From Promethearchaeota archaeon (GTDB lineage Archaea; Asgardarchaeota; Lokiarchaeia; Sigynarchaeales; SOKP01): DNA of 17,483 bases. Position numbers and translations under genes: made by a program. Shown piece by piece: positions 1 to 7,888 of this stretch. Position 1 is the first letter of the stretch; each line of letters starts with the position of its first letter. Below the pieces are notes generated by a model that was given only the letters and a program-made list of their open reading frames with translations, had not been told where the DNA came from and searched no databases. The stretch lies in NCBI GenBank assembly GCA_004524425.1, contig SDNN01000045.1, forward strand, positions 1 through 17,483. The letters run 5' to 3'.

Positions 1-360
1 ATTAAAGTCGTTATCAATTGTTCCGAATTTGATAATAAATCTGAAATGAGTAAATATTTTGATTATTATCACATAGATGTGCCCGATTATGGACTGCCAA
101 CTGAGCAGCAAATAAGAAGATTCCTTAATATATGTGATGAACACGGTAGAAAGAAAGATCCCATCGTGGTGCATTGTGTCGCGGGATGCGGCAGGACAGG
201 TCAGTTTGTCGTAGCGTGGGCAGCTCATAATGGATTTCTTCCTAATGGTGTCGATCCGGTTAAATGGATACGTAAGTTTCGCCCCTGTAGTTTAGAAACT
301 AGAGAACAAATGAATCTTGCTAGAAAAATAGCAAGACAATTTAGAAAAAAAGTCAAGTAA
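1..360 (+). CDS. Dual-specificity/tyrosine-type protein phosphatase, 5'-truncated by window edge
   Basis: The reading frame is open from base 1, so the true start lies upstream; the ATG at 46 is internal, since a beta-strand-like segment (KVVINCSEF) precedes it. The P-loop signature HCVAGCGRTG is present, with nucleophile Cys codon at 175-177 and Arg at 193-195, giving exact C-X5-R spacing. The Asp codon at 85 (VPDYGLP) is placed like the general acid of this family. The C-terminal RPCSLETREQ segment matches the helix that follows the P-loop in small archaeal and eukaryotic dual-specificity phosphatases. By family it is a cytoplasmic phosphatase acting on phosphotyrosine, phosphoserine/threonine or another phosphomonoester through a cysteinyl-phosphate intermediate. 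It ends in a basic tail (RKKVK). The substrate cannot be read from the sequence. T-tracts directly follow the gene, so it is probably not cotranscribed with the next one. Confidence 0.9.
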   Translation: MKVVINCSEFDNKSEMSKYFDYYHIDVPDYGLPTEQQIRRFLNICDEHGRKKDPIVVHCVAGCGRTGQFVVAWAAHNGFLPNGVDPVKWIRKFRPCSLETREQMNLARKIARQFRKKVK

Positions 361-370
361 AAATTTGCTG

Positions 371-395
371 TTTTTATCAATTTAAAGTTTTTTTT
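371..395 (+). terminator. T-tract terminator after the phosphatase gene
   Basis: Two T runs (371-375 and 388-395) follow the TAA stop at 358-360 by 10 to 35 nt. Archaeal RNA polymerase commonly terminates at such U-rich stretches. I see no convincing hairpin. The remainder of the 361-573 gap holds no gene. Confidence 0.5.
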
Positions 396-573
396 GATGA
401 AGTCTAATTCAGTTTTAAAAAGTATAATATTTCAAAATTGTTCCAATGGGTTTTATTAATACAAGGACATGTGTTTTCTTATGAGGCTATATACACTTGA
501 TATATGGTCACGGATCAATAAATAATAATAATTTAAAGAAAAAATTTTGAATTTTACTAAAGAGAATACGATC

Positions 574-3500
574 ATGACTTATTCAAAAGATATAAAGAAA
601 AACCTTAAGGTTCTAATAATACTTCTTATATTCTTATCCCCAACGATGCTGAATCCTTTAATCATTCCTTCATTGCAACTAAATTCTTCTGGTTTAATAG
701 ATAAACAAGAAAAAGATCAAGAAAAATCATTAGATGATACGACTTCTACTATTTCTCATATTGAACATGTGTCTCTTGAATCCAATGATTTTAATTCAAA
801 GAGTGAAAATGATATTTTAGAAACTACGAAAAATGACCAGGTAAACTATAGAGGAGATGCTGAATCTCCTAAAATTGAAATTATAAAAGAAGATGATCAA
901 GGATTAAATATTAAGTTTTCACTTTCAGATATAATCGTTGAGAAATTTGAAGATCCTTCCGGTGAGATTTACCAAAAAATCTCGATAAAAAATGGTGGAC
1001 ATCTTTCAGATCAAGGTAAACCTGAACTTCCAACTAAGGGTGTGTATTTAGATGTCCCTAATTATGTAGAACTTGAAGTTATTGTAAAACAATATTCTTA
1101 TTTTGAGGAGCATGGATATAATATTTATCCTTCTCAAGGAAGTATTGCTGAATGTGATGATAGGGGTTTTTACTTTGAAAAAAACACAACTTTTTATGAA
1201 GAAAACACATTTTATCCCAATAAAAAAGTATCCCTTAAAGATGTAGGAATTATAAGAGGTCATCGCACTGCTCTTTTAATGGTATGCCCTGTAATATATA
1301 ATCCCGTGTCTAAAATTATAAGAATTTATAATCAGCTTGATATTGAAATAATGTATATATCTAGGGATAAGAGCGAAGAAAGAAATCATCAAAGTTTAAA
1401 TGATATATTTAAATATGATTCGGAACAATTTTCTTCATTTTTTGATTCCATATATCTTAATTATGACTCATCTGGTTCAGAATTAGCTAAAGGTTCATAC
1501 GAAACGCCTCCAATTGAAGCTGATGGTGCAGACTATTTAATAATTACTCCAGATGAATTTTATGGAGAAATTCTACCCTTAGCTCAACATAAAACCAATA
1601 AAGGATTATTGACTGAGATCGTAAATTTATCAAACATTGGTATTAATCCTAGTGCGGATGATATAGCGGATTATATTCAAGATGCCTATGATACATGGAG
1701 CCCTGCTCCGACTTATTTACTTTTAGTAGGAGATTCAGAGTTTTTACCTCCACATTATAAAACAATACATCCATATCATGGAACATTAACCGCTACAGAT
1801 CTTTATTATGCTACGCTTGATGGTACTGATTATTTTCCAGACATATTCATGGGAAGATTACCTGTTAAAACTGAAGCTGAATTAAATGTGGTTGTAGACA
1901 AAATCATCAATTATGAACAAAACTTTAATCAGAATGATCCCTGGCGGAAAAATGTTACAATGGCTGCGTATGAACAGTATGGACGTTATTTTATTGACAC
2001 GTGTGAAAATATAAGTAATTTTCTTGAAACTCTGGATTATAATATTACAAAAATATATACGGGAGGAAGTTATACGGGAACAACTCAAGATGTTATCGAT
2101 GCCATAAATTATGGAACGTTTTTGGTCAATCATAGAGATCATGGTGAGTGGTATGGATGGGGTCATCCTAGTTTTACTGTATATGATATAGATGAATTGA
2201 ATAATGGTGATATCTTACCAGTAATGTTTTCAATGAATTGTCTTTCTGGACGTTTTGATTATTCCCAAGATTGTTTTACTGAAACAATACTTAAGGCAGA
2301 AAATAAAGGCGTGGTTGGAGTTATTGGCTCTACTAGAGTAAGTTACAGCGGATTTAATGATGAGTTAGATAAAGGATTCATTGCGGCAATTTGGCCAGAA
2401 TATCAATCTTCTTATGACAACTATGTTGGTAAATCAGCTAAATTAGGTCATATTCTGAATTTTGGAAAAATGTACATGTATGATAAATACTATTTAACTG
2501 GAGGGGCAGGATATCCATGGACTCCTGATGCTATTAAAACACTCACGGAATTTGAGATGTTTACTTTATTCGGAGATCCCGAATTAACCATGTTTAAAGT
2601 TGATCATGACTTAGAAGTTTCTTTAGAAATCCCAACTAATCCTTCCATTTCCGAAACTTATGTTGTAAATGCAACGGTACTTAATACTGGTATAGAAGAT
2701 CTTTCAGATATTGATTTAAATTTATATTGTAAAAATTCGATTGTCGAAGATATTAATATACCAAATTTGTCTGCTGGAGATAATATAACTATTAACTATG
2801 ATTGGACCCCTCAAGAATATGGTACCTTTAATTTTACAGCATATGCTCCTCCCAAAATGGAGGAATTTTATATTAGCAATAATCGTATTACAAAATTTGC
2901 TACGGTTAAAAGAGATTTATCTGTTGAGCTTGAAGCACCCTCATTATCATATCTTGGAAAATCTTATTTAATTAATGCAACAATAATTAATGAGGGCCCT
3001 GATACTGAAAATGATGTAAATTTTTATTTGAAAATAGATGATGACATAAAAAATTCAACTTGCATTTCCGCGCTTCAATTTAAAGAAAGCTTTACTCTTA
3101 CTTATAATTGGACTCCCAATGATTATGGAAGTTATAAGATCACCTGCGATACACCATTACGACAAGGAGAATTCTATACTGGCAATAATAACATGACAGT
3201 ATTATCTAGTATTAGAAGAGATTTAACCGTTGATCTAGAAATACCATTTAAAGCATATCTTGGAGAGTCATATATAATAAATGCTACCATGACTAATAAT
3301 GGGAGTATTGAAAATGATGTAAATTTTTATTTGATAATAAATGATGAGATAAAAAACTCTACATTCATTTCAACCTTCCAATTCGAAGAAAACTATACTC
3401 TTACTTATAATTGGACTCCCAATGATTATGGAAGTTATAACATTACCTGTGAAACACCATTAAGACTATATGAGACTATTGTAATTAATAATGTTATTCA

Positions 3501-6093
3501 AGAATTTAGAAGCATAAATCCTATAATATTCAAGGAAGATTTTGAACATGGGCTGGCAAATTGGGCTACTATTGAAGATCTATGGCATTTTACAAGTATT
3601 TATAGCTCATGGCCAGATGCATGTCTTTCTCCTACCCATGCAATGTGGTTTGGAAGCGAAATGACTGGAAATTTTCAAACAGGTTCTAGAGCATCTGGAA
3701 GCATTATATCTAATGCAATCAATTTATCAGATGTGTCGTCTGCTTATCTAGATTTTTATCATTGGATGTCAAAGGAAAGTTTATCTTATTATGATAATGG
3801 ATATGTATATATTTCTATCAATGGGATTGATTGGGATGAGATTTATTTAGTAAATTATCGATGCGATCCTTGGCAAAATGTAGATATTAATATTTCTGAT
3901 TACTGCGGTAATGATACTGTATATTTAAGATTCTTCTTTGATTCAAAGGATTCTATTTTAAATAATTATCGAGGATGGCTGATTGATGATGTTGAAATAT
4001 ACACTGATGACTATACATACCAGCAAAGTAACTTTGAGTATCCCCCAAACCCTCCATCTCTTACAAATGAAGATATATCTCCAAATAATATTCATCAAGA
4101 GACTTTAATAACATTCAGTGTGATTTATACCGATTTTGATAATGTTGCACCTTCCCAAATTAATGTTATAATAAACGGTACTCCACATGCCATGATTAAA
4201 CTACATGATTTTGATCATGATTATACAGATGGTTGTATCTATGAATATTATACATATTTAAATCCTAGCTTCTATAATTATGAGTATTATTTTAACTGTA
4301 GTGATGGTAAATACTCCATTGATACCAGTGTCCATGATGATTTAAGAGTCCATTTTACACCAACTTTAAGTAATGAATCAGTCACTCCTAAGATAGGGTA
4401 TGCAGATACTTTAGTTACTTTTACAGTGAATTACACCGATATAGAAAATAATGCACCATCACAGGTTTATGTGATATTAAGTGGCATACCATATTTAATT
4501 AATAAACAAGATGAATTAGACAATGATTATACAGATGGTTGTATCTATGAGGTTCAGTTGTATTTAAATCCTAAGTCTGCTAATTATTCTTACTACTTCT
4601 GGTGTAGTAATGAATTTGTAAGTTCTAAAACATCAAATACATACAATGATTTAAAAATCCATTCTAAACCGATTCTTACCAATGAAACTGTATTACCCTC
4701 GTCAGGTTATCCGGATACATTATTCACGTTCAGTGTCAATTATACTGATTTAGATAATGACGCTCCTTCACAGATCAACTTAATAATTAATGGCACATCA
4801 TATCTAATGGTTAAACAAAATCTTAATGACGATTATTATGCGGATGGATGTATTTACGTGAATTCAACTAATTTAGCTTTAGCTTCACATAATTATGTTT
4901 ATTACTTCAATTGTAGTGATGGAATACACTTTTATACAACAAGTGAACATGATTTAAGAGTACATGGCAAACCAACTTTGACTGATGAATCAATTACCCC
5001 AAAATTAGGATATGCGGATACATTGATTACTTTTAAAGTAAATTATACCGATGTAGACAATGAGGCTCCTTTAGAAATTAGTTTAGTTTTAATAAATTAC
5101 GGGACATATGACATGGTTAAACAAGATGAATTAGATAACGATTATACTGACGGTTGTATATACATGCTTGCTATTAATTTAATTCCTAAAGAAGGTAATT
5201 ATACATATTATTTCTCTTGCAGTGATGATGGTGTAAATTCCATATCAACAAGTACACACGATGATTTAAAAATCCATTCTAAACCAACGTTATCCAATCC
5301 ATATTTATGGCGCAGTATTGGTTATCCCGATACTCAATTTGGATTTTGGGTAACTTATACTGATTTGGATAATGATGCTCCTTTACAAATTAGTGTGATA
5401 ATAAATGGTACTTCACATGCAATGAATAAACAATATCCTTATGATTTTAATTATGCAGATGGTTGTCTTTATAGATATTCAACCACATTACCTCTAGCTA
5501 AGTATAATTATACTTATTACTTCAATTGTAGCGATGGTGAACACGCTTATACTACAAGCACGTATAATAATATAAAAGTCCACAATAAACCAACTTTAAC
5601 TAACATATCAGTGGTTCCTAAGATAGGGTATGAGGATACTTTAATCATCTTTCAAGTAAATTATACTGATATAGATAATCAGTCAGCTTCGGAGATCAGT
5701 GTATTTATAAATTATAATTCTTATTCCATGGCTAAAGAAAACAAGTTAGATAAGGATTATACTGATGGTTGCATTTATATATTTTCAACTTATTTAAGTC
5801 CTAACTCTTATAATTATACCTATTGGTTCTGTTGTAGCGATGATGGAATAAATTCCGTATATTCAGAGGAGTATAACGATTTAAATATTACTAAAAATCC
5901 TAATTCTTCTGATGATGATGGAGATCAAAGCAATGACAGCAAAAAAAATAATTCAGATGATGGGAATGAATCAATCTTACCATTAATCATTGGTATTGGT
6001 TCCATTGCAGGAATAACTTCAATAGCCACAATATTCTTTATTAAAAAACACAACTTGAAATTAATAAAAAAAAGAGAATTAAACACGACTTAA
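574..6093 (+). CDS. Giant secreted, membrane-anchored C25 (gingipain-type) cysteine protease with CARDB, MAM-like and six Cys-paired repeats
   Basis: An 1839-residue surface protein, started at ATG 574 because a signal peptide begins there (basic DIKKNLK, then a hydrophobic core to about residue 35); TTG 547 would only add nine polar residues. Order: C25 propeptide-like region (about 101-261, with GKPELP and a PVIYNP strand), C25 catalytic domain (about 320-674), three CARDB-like Ig domains (679 to about 980), MAM/jelly-roll-like domain (986-1144, DFEHGLANW to GWLIDDVEIY), six ~102-residue repeats (1160-1773), an acidic Asp/Asn/Ser linker, a membrane helix (1801-1823) and a basic 16-residue cytoplasmic tail. 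The probable catalytic pair is His523 (HRDHGEW) and Cys556 (FSMNCLSGRF), 33 residues apart, as in Porphyromonas RgpB. FTLFGDPELTM closes the catalytic domain as is usual for C25. Many N-glycosylation sequons fit an archaeal surface protein. The catalytic part faces outside; substrate specificity is unknown. No strong SD precedes the start. Confidence 0.92.
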   Translation: MTYSKDIKKNLKVLIILLIFLSPTMLNPLIIPSLQLNSSGLIDKQEKDQEKSLDDTTSTISHIEHVSLESNDFNSKSENDILETTKNDQVNYRGDAESPKIEIIKEDDQGLNIKFSLSDIIVEKFEDPSGEIYQKISIKNGGHLSDQGKPELPTKGVYLDVPNYVELEVIVKQYSYFEEHGYNIYPSQGSIAECDDRGFYFEKNTTFYEENTFYPNKKVSLKDVGIIRGHRTALLMVCPVIYNPVSKIIRIYNQLDIEIMYISRDKSEERNHQSLNDIFKYDSEQFSSFFDSIYLNYDSSGSELAKGSYETPPIEADGADYLIITPDEFYGEILPLAQHKTNKGLLTEIVNLSNIGINPSADDIADYIQDAYDTWSPAPTYLLLVGDSEFLPPHYKTIHPYHGTLTATDLYYATLDGTDYFPDIFMGRLPVKTEAELNVVVDKIINYEQNFNQNDPWRKNVTMAAYEQYGRYFIDTCENISNFLETLDYNITKIYTGGSYTGTTQDVIDAINYGTFLVNHRDHGEWYGWGHPSFTVYDIDELNNGDILPVMFSMNCLSGRFDYSQDCFTETILKAENKGVVGVIGSTRVSYSGFNDELDKGFIAAIWPEYQSSYDNYVGKSAKLGHILNFGKMYMYDKYYLTGGAGYPWTPDAIKTLTEFEMFTLFGDPELTMFKVDHDLEVSLEIPTNPSISETYVVNATVLNTGIEDLSDIDLNLYCKNSIVEDINIPNLSAGDNITINYDWTPQEYGTFNFTAYAPPKMEEFYISNNRITKFATVKRDLSVELEAPSLSYLGKSYLINATIINEGPDTENDVNFYLKIDDDIKNSTCISALQFKESFTLTYNWTPNDYGSYKITCDTPLRQGEFYTGNNNMTVLSSIRRDLTVDLEIPFKAYLGESYIINATMTNNGSIENDVNFYLIINDEIKNSTFISTFQFEENYTLTYNWTPNDYGSYNITCETPLRLYETIVINNVIQEFRSINPIIFKEDFEHGLANWATIEDLWHFTSIYSSWPDACLSPTHAMWFGSEMTGNFQTGSRASGSIISNAINLSDVSSAYLDFYHWMSKESLSYYDNGYVYISINGIDWDEIYLVNYRCDPWQNVDINISDYCGNDTVYLRFFFDSKDSILNNYRGWLIDDVEIYTDDYTYQQSNFEYPPNPPSLTNEDISPNNIHQETLITFSVIYTDFDNVAPSQINVIINGTPHAMIKLHDFDHDYTDGCIYEYYTYLNPSFYNYEYYFNCSDGKYSIDTSVHDDLRVHFTPTLSNESVTPKIGYADTLVTFTVNYTDIENNAPSQVYVILSGIPYLINKQDELDNDYTDGCIYEVQLYLNPKSANYSYYFWCSNEFVSSKTSNTYNDLKIHSKPILTNETVLPSSGYPDTLFTFSVNYTDLDNDAPSQINLIINGTSYLMVKQNLNDDYYADGCIYVNSTNLALASHNYVYYFNCSDGIHFYTTSEHDLRVHGKPTLTDESITPKLGYADTLITFKVNYTDVDNEAPLEISLVLINYGTYDMVKQDELDNDYTDGCIYMLAINLIPKEGNYTYYFSCSDDGVNSISTSTHDDLKIHSKPTLSNPYLWRSIGYPDTQFGFWVTYTDLDNDAPLQISVIINGTSHAMNKQYPYDFNYADGCLYRYSTTLPLAKYNYTYYFNCSDGEHAYTTSTYNNIKVHNKPTLTNISVVPKIGYEDTLIIFQVNYTDIDNQSASEISVFINYNSYSMAKENKLDKDYTDGCIYIFSTYLSPNSYNYTYWFCCSDDGINSVYSEEYNDLNITKNPNSSDDDGDQSNDSKKNNSDDGNESILPLIIGIGSIAGITSIATIFFIKKHNLKLIKKRELNTT
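1531..2595 (+). other. C25 (gingipain) peptidase domain
   Basis: Domain within the large surface protein, residues 320-674. It opens with DYLIITPDEF and has YLLLVGDSEFLP, a TDLYYATLDG strand, DIFMGRLPV, the His motif (His523, codon 2140) and the Cys motif (Cys556, codon 2239), then GVVGVIGSTRVSYSG and the family-typical end LFGDPELTM. All landmark motifs of the clan CD C25 fold are present in order, so an active enzyme is likely. Specificity for Arg or Lys cannot be read by eye. Confidence 0.88.
2608..3519 (+). repeat. Three tandem CARDB-like domains (units at 2608, 2914 and 3220)
   Basis: Three units of about 306 bp each open with DLxVxLExP and contain NATxxNxG, a YxWTPxxYG strand and a closing N/G-rich turn. 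This is the pattern of CARDB-type Ig-like domains common in archaeal surface proteins. Units 2 and 3 share a 45-bp perfect direct repeat (3093-3137 and 3396-3440) and a 26-bp match in their first halves, which points to recent duplication or gene conversion. Probable role: stalk or spacer between the protease and the distal repeats. Confidence 0.8.
3529..4005 (+). other. MAM/jelly-roll-like domain
   Basis: Residues 986-1144 of the large protein. It begins DFEHGLANW, has a WHF and THAMWFGSE segment, a GSIISNAINLS strand, YLDFYHWM, and ends in a GWLIDDVEIY strand. This is the pattern of the beta-sandwich domain found in secreted peptidases such as immune inhibitor A and in MAM domains, which binds substrate or partner and often metal. 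The assignment is from motif resemblance only. Confidence 0.6.
4051..5892 (+). repeat. Six tandem ~102-residue Cys-paired repeats in alternating A/B types
   Basis: Units start at 4051, 4354, 4663, 4966, 5278 and 5584 (303, 309, 303, 312, 306 and 309 bp). Each has a KPxLTNxxxxP opening, a (N)YTDxDN motif, DGC(I/L)Y with one Cys, a YYF-x-CSD-like motif with a second Cys, and a DLKIH-like end. The two cysteines per unit are invariant and suggest one disulfide per domain. Units 1, 3 and 5 resemble one another (IINGT, YYFNCSDG), as do units 2, 4 and 6 (PKIGYxDT, a longer loop before DYTDGCIY), implying a two-domain unit was amplified. I do not recognise a named family; an Ig-like beta-sandwich fold is plausible. 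Confidence 0.85.
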
Positions 6094-6100
6094 ACTAAAT

Positions 6101-6137
6101 GTTTTTTTCCTCTATTTTTTTTTATCTTTTATTTTTT
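6101..6137 (+). terminator. Strong T-tract terminator after the C25 protease gene
   Basis: Four T runs (7, 9, 4 and 6 T) lie within 37 nt, starting 8 nt after the TAA stop. This is a typical archaeal intrinsic U-tract terminator. No stem is evident or needed. Confidence 0.65.
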
Positions 6138-6252
6138 GAAAAAATAATCATAAAAAAGAAGAATTATATTATTTTTATAAAAAAATTTTGTTTATTTAAT
6201 TAGTTTCTAATTTTTATCGAATTAGATGAATAAATGGAATTCTTGAGTTTAA

Positions 6253-7401
6253 ATGCAGAAATCAGATTATGTTTACATGATCATTGACAATTTGACCGTG
6301 TTTGGGATTCAACTTCCTGATTCGTTAAGAAATATCCAAATACATGATTATCTTGACGAATTCAGCGAAGAGTCGTTAAAAATCATAGCAGGATTTAATC
6401 AGAAGCTATTGAAGCACTTTTTAAAGATTTCTCAAGGAAAAAATCAAAATGATTTGATAGAATGTCTAAAAAAATTGGAATTAATCTCTCACATGGTGGG
6501 TCCTACCGGAAACTTGAGTTATATCAGTCTAAGCCAATTAGACCATATCTTATCTACACTTGACACGCTCAGTCTAGATGAAATAGACGAGCAAAAGATT
6601 AACGCGTTAATTGATGAGCAATTAGAGAAAGAATTTGGAGCGCCTCAATATAGTACATCTCAGGCATTAGAAAATCAGCTGGCTTCTGCCGCATTCTATC
6701 TCATGAACATGGGATATTCTCAGAGAGAAATAGAACAGAGATTGAGCGACGTGAGACAGAATCCTTCTAAATTGGATGAGTTATTTAGTCTTCCACAGAA
6801 AGAAATATTCTCAGTTCCTTCAGAAGTAGAGCAAATTCGTGGAGAGGACACAGAATCTCAAGATTTTTCGATCAATCATAGCGAAGAGATGGAAGATGCT
6901 ATTAACCGACACATAAGTGACACGCATCAAGAAATATCGGAAGAAAGAGCACGAAAAGTGGATGAAATCATGGAGGACATAAATGCTCACGTGAAAGATA
7001 AAATGACTGATCAATATGAAAGAGTGTTTCGGCAAGTACATCCTGATAGACTCGCTCGTGCATATAAAATGTTAAAGCAAACAAAAAGAAAGTCGAAACG
7101 AATGGATCTTCTCCTGGAATGGTTCTTTTGCTCTCATTTACTCTCATCCATAGAGCTAAAAGTAGAGCATTGGCAAGTGTCCAGCCAAGCAACACACGGA
7201 CAAGCAGGGGTATACACTGCAGGAATTGATTTTTCTCGATACGATAACATTATTAGGGATTTTTCAGACTCAAAACTATCAAAAGTTATTAACATTGCCA
7301 GAAAAATACTACAAAAACCCTCAAAAAAAGCAATCCAAAAGCTTGGTCAAAATTTAGTTGCTGAAACAGGATTTGATGAACACTTGTACTTTACTGACTA
7401 A
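6253..7401 (+). CDS. Uncharacterised 382-residue protein with a UBA-like helix and coiled-coil centre
   Basis: I do not recognise a family. There is no signal peptide or membrane helix, so it should be cytoplasmic. Residues 1-130 are helical. At about 137-175 lies a segment with LMNMGYSQREIEQRL, which resembles helix 1, the MGF/Y loop and helix 2 of UBA domains. Residues 186-258 are highly charged and predicted coiled coil (EEMEDAINRH to KDKMTDQYE). The C-terminal third (about 259-382) is a compact basic helical part with RVFRQVHPDRLARAYKMLK and LLLEWFFCSHLL, and looks like the most conserved core. The ATG at 6253 is the first start after upstream stops and has no clear SD. It sits alone between two terminator regions, so it is probably monocistronic. 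The function is unknown. Confidence 0.8.
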   Translation: MQKSDYVYMIIDNLTVFGIQLPDSLRNIQIHDYLDEFSEESLKIIAGFNQKLLKHFLKISQGKNQNDLIECLKKLELISHMVGPTGNLSYISLSQLDHILSTLDTLSLDEIDEQKINALIDEQLEKEFGAPQYSTSQALENQLASAAFYLMNMGYSQREIEQRLSDVRQNPSKLDELFSLPQKEIFSVPSEVEQIRGEDTESQDFSINHSEEMEDAINRHISDTHQEISEERARKVDEIMEDINAHVKDKMTDQYERVFRQVHPDRLARAYKMLKQTKRKSKRMDLLLEWFFCSHLLSSIELKVEHWQVSSQATHGQAGVYTAGIDFSRYDNIIRDFSDSKLSKVINIARKILQKPSKKAIQKLGQNLVAETGFDEHLYFTD

Positions 7402-7447
7402 TCTTTGGATTACTATTTGATTCTAAGATGAATACCTTTTATCATAC

Positions 7448-7467
7448 AAAAAAAATGTGGAAAAAAA
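7448..7467 (-). terminator. T-tract terminator for the minus-strand small-gene pair
   Basis: On the minus strand two T runs (7461-7467, then 7448-7455) follow the stop of the 54-residue gene by about 10 to 30 nt. They separate it from the convergent gene ending at 7401. Confidence 0.5.
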
Positions 7468-7477
7468 GAGTTAATTA

Positions 7478-7642
7478 TTAACTAAAAAGCAAGGGTAGAG
7501 CAGGAAATCTAGCTAAGTAGTCAAGATAACCTTTTCTCTCCACTTCCGCTTCAGAATCTTCTCTTTTACTATCCTCGCCTTTTTCTAAAGTCTCTTCCTC
7601 TGATTTCTCAAGTTCAACTATTCGTTCTCTTGCTTCGGTCAT
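7478..7642 (-). CDS. Small charged protein, 54 residues, with hydrophobic C-terminal tail
   Basis: Short gene read by eye. It starts at ATG 7642-7640, preceded about 8 nt upstream by an SD-like AGGAAGTGAG, and ends at TAA 7480-7478. Residues 1-37 are almost all Glu, Lys, Arg, Asp and Ser and are probably disordered. The end is abruptly hydrophobic: YLDYLARFPALPLLFS. It lies 39 nt downstream of the 42-residue gene on the same strand, with a T-tract terminator after it, so the two form a mini-operon. The 42-residue neighbour has a similar plan (charged front, LDxxxF, then a Pro-Leu hydrophobic end), so they may be diverged paralogues. Function is unknown; a partner-binding tail or a peptide precursor are both possible. 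Confidence 0.6.
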   Translation of the reverse strand: MTEARERIVELEKSEEETLEKGEDSKREDSEAEVERKGYLDYLARFPALPLLFS

Positions 7643-7681
7643 TTTTATTTCTCACTTCCTTTTTATTTTGTTTAATTTACT

Positions 7682-7810
7682 TTAATAAAGAGGGATGGTT
7701 AAAAACTCATCGTGGTCCAATACATCCGTAATGGTCCGCCTGTATAACTCATTTCTCTCTTTTCTCTTTTCATCGTCTTTTTTCTCTAAATTCTCTTTTC
7801 TTTCTGCCAT
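7682..7810 (-). CDS. Small charged protein, 42 residues
   Basis: Short gene read by eye. It starts at ATG 7810-7808 with a perfect SD GGAGGTGC at 7819-7826 (8-nt spacer), and ends at TAA 7684-7682. The first 25 residues are Lys/Glu/Arg-rich (MAERKENLEKKDDEKRKER); the rest is ITDVLDHDEFLTIPLY with a hydrophobic end. It is the first gene of a two-gene minus-strand unit with the 54-residue protein. The strong SD and TATA-like boxes upstream argue that it is translated. No cysteines, signal or membrane helix. No family recognised. Confidence 0.62.
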   Translation of the reverse strand: MAERKENLEKKDDEKRKERNELYRRTITDVLDHDEFLTIPLY

Positions 7811-7818
7811 AATAATAT

Positions 7819-7826
7819 GCACCTCC
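7819..7826 (-). promoter_or_regulatory. Ribosome binding site of the 42-residue gene
   Basis: GGAGGTGC on the minus strand, 8 nt before ATG 7810. It is the strongest SD in the window and the main reason to accept this very short gene. Confidence 0.75.
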
Positions 7827-7860
7827 AATAATATAATATCAAAATCCAATTTTGGTAGGT

Positions 7861-7888
7861 TATAAACCGGATTTCTCGTTATAATAAA
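7861..7888 (-). promoter_or_regulatory. Candidate promoter (two TATA-like boxes) of the small-gene pair
   Basis: Reading the minus strand, TTTATTATAA (7888-7879), preceded by AACC, and TTTATA (7866-7861), preceded by CCGG, are both TATA-like. With a start about 26 nt downstream they would give leaders of roughly 50 or 27 nt, both long enough to include the SD at 7819-7826. Which one is used cannot be decided from sequence. Confidence 0.4.

Noticed and set aside
547..573. TTG start extending the C25 protease by nine residues
   Set aside because: The ATG at 574 begins a proper signal peptide; the extension is polar and has no SD.
1048..2166. Minus-strand frames of 71 and 94 residues inside the C25 gene
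   Set aside because: They are antisense shadows of a long, clearly coding frame and are low-complexity Ile/Phe-rich translations.
4051..5892. CRISPR or mobile-element origin for the repeated DNA
   Set aside because: The repeats are in-frame protein domains of about 306 bp with no spacers, terminal inverted repeats or transposase.
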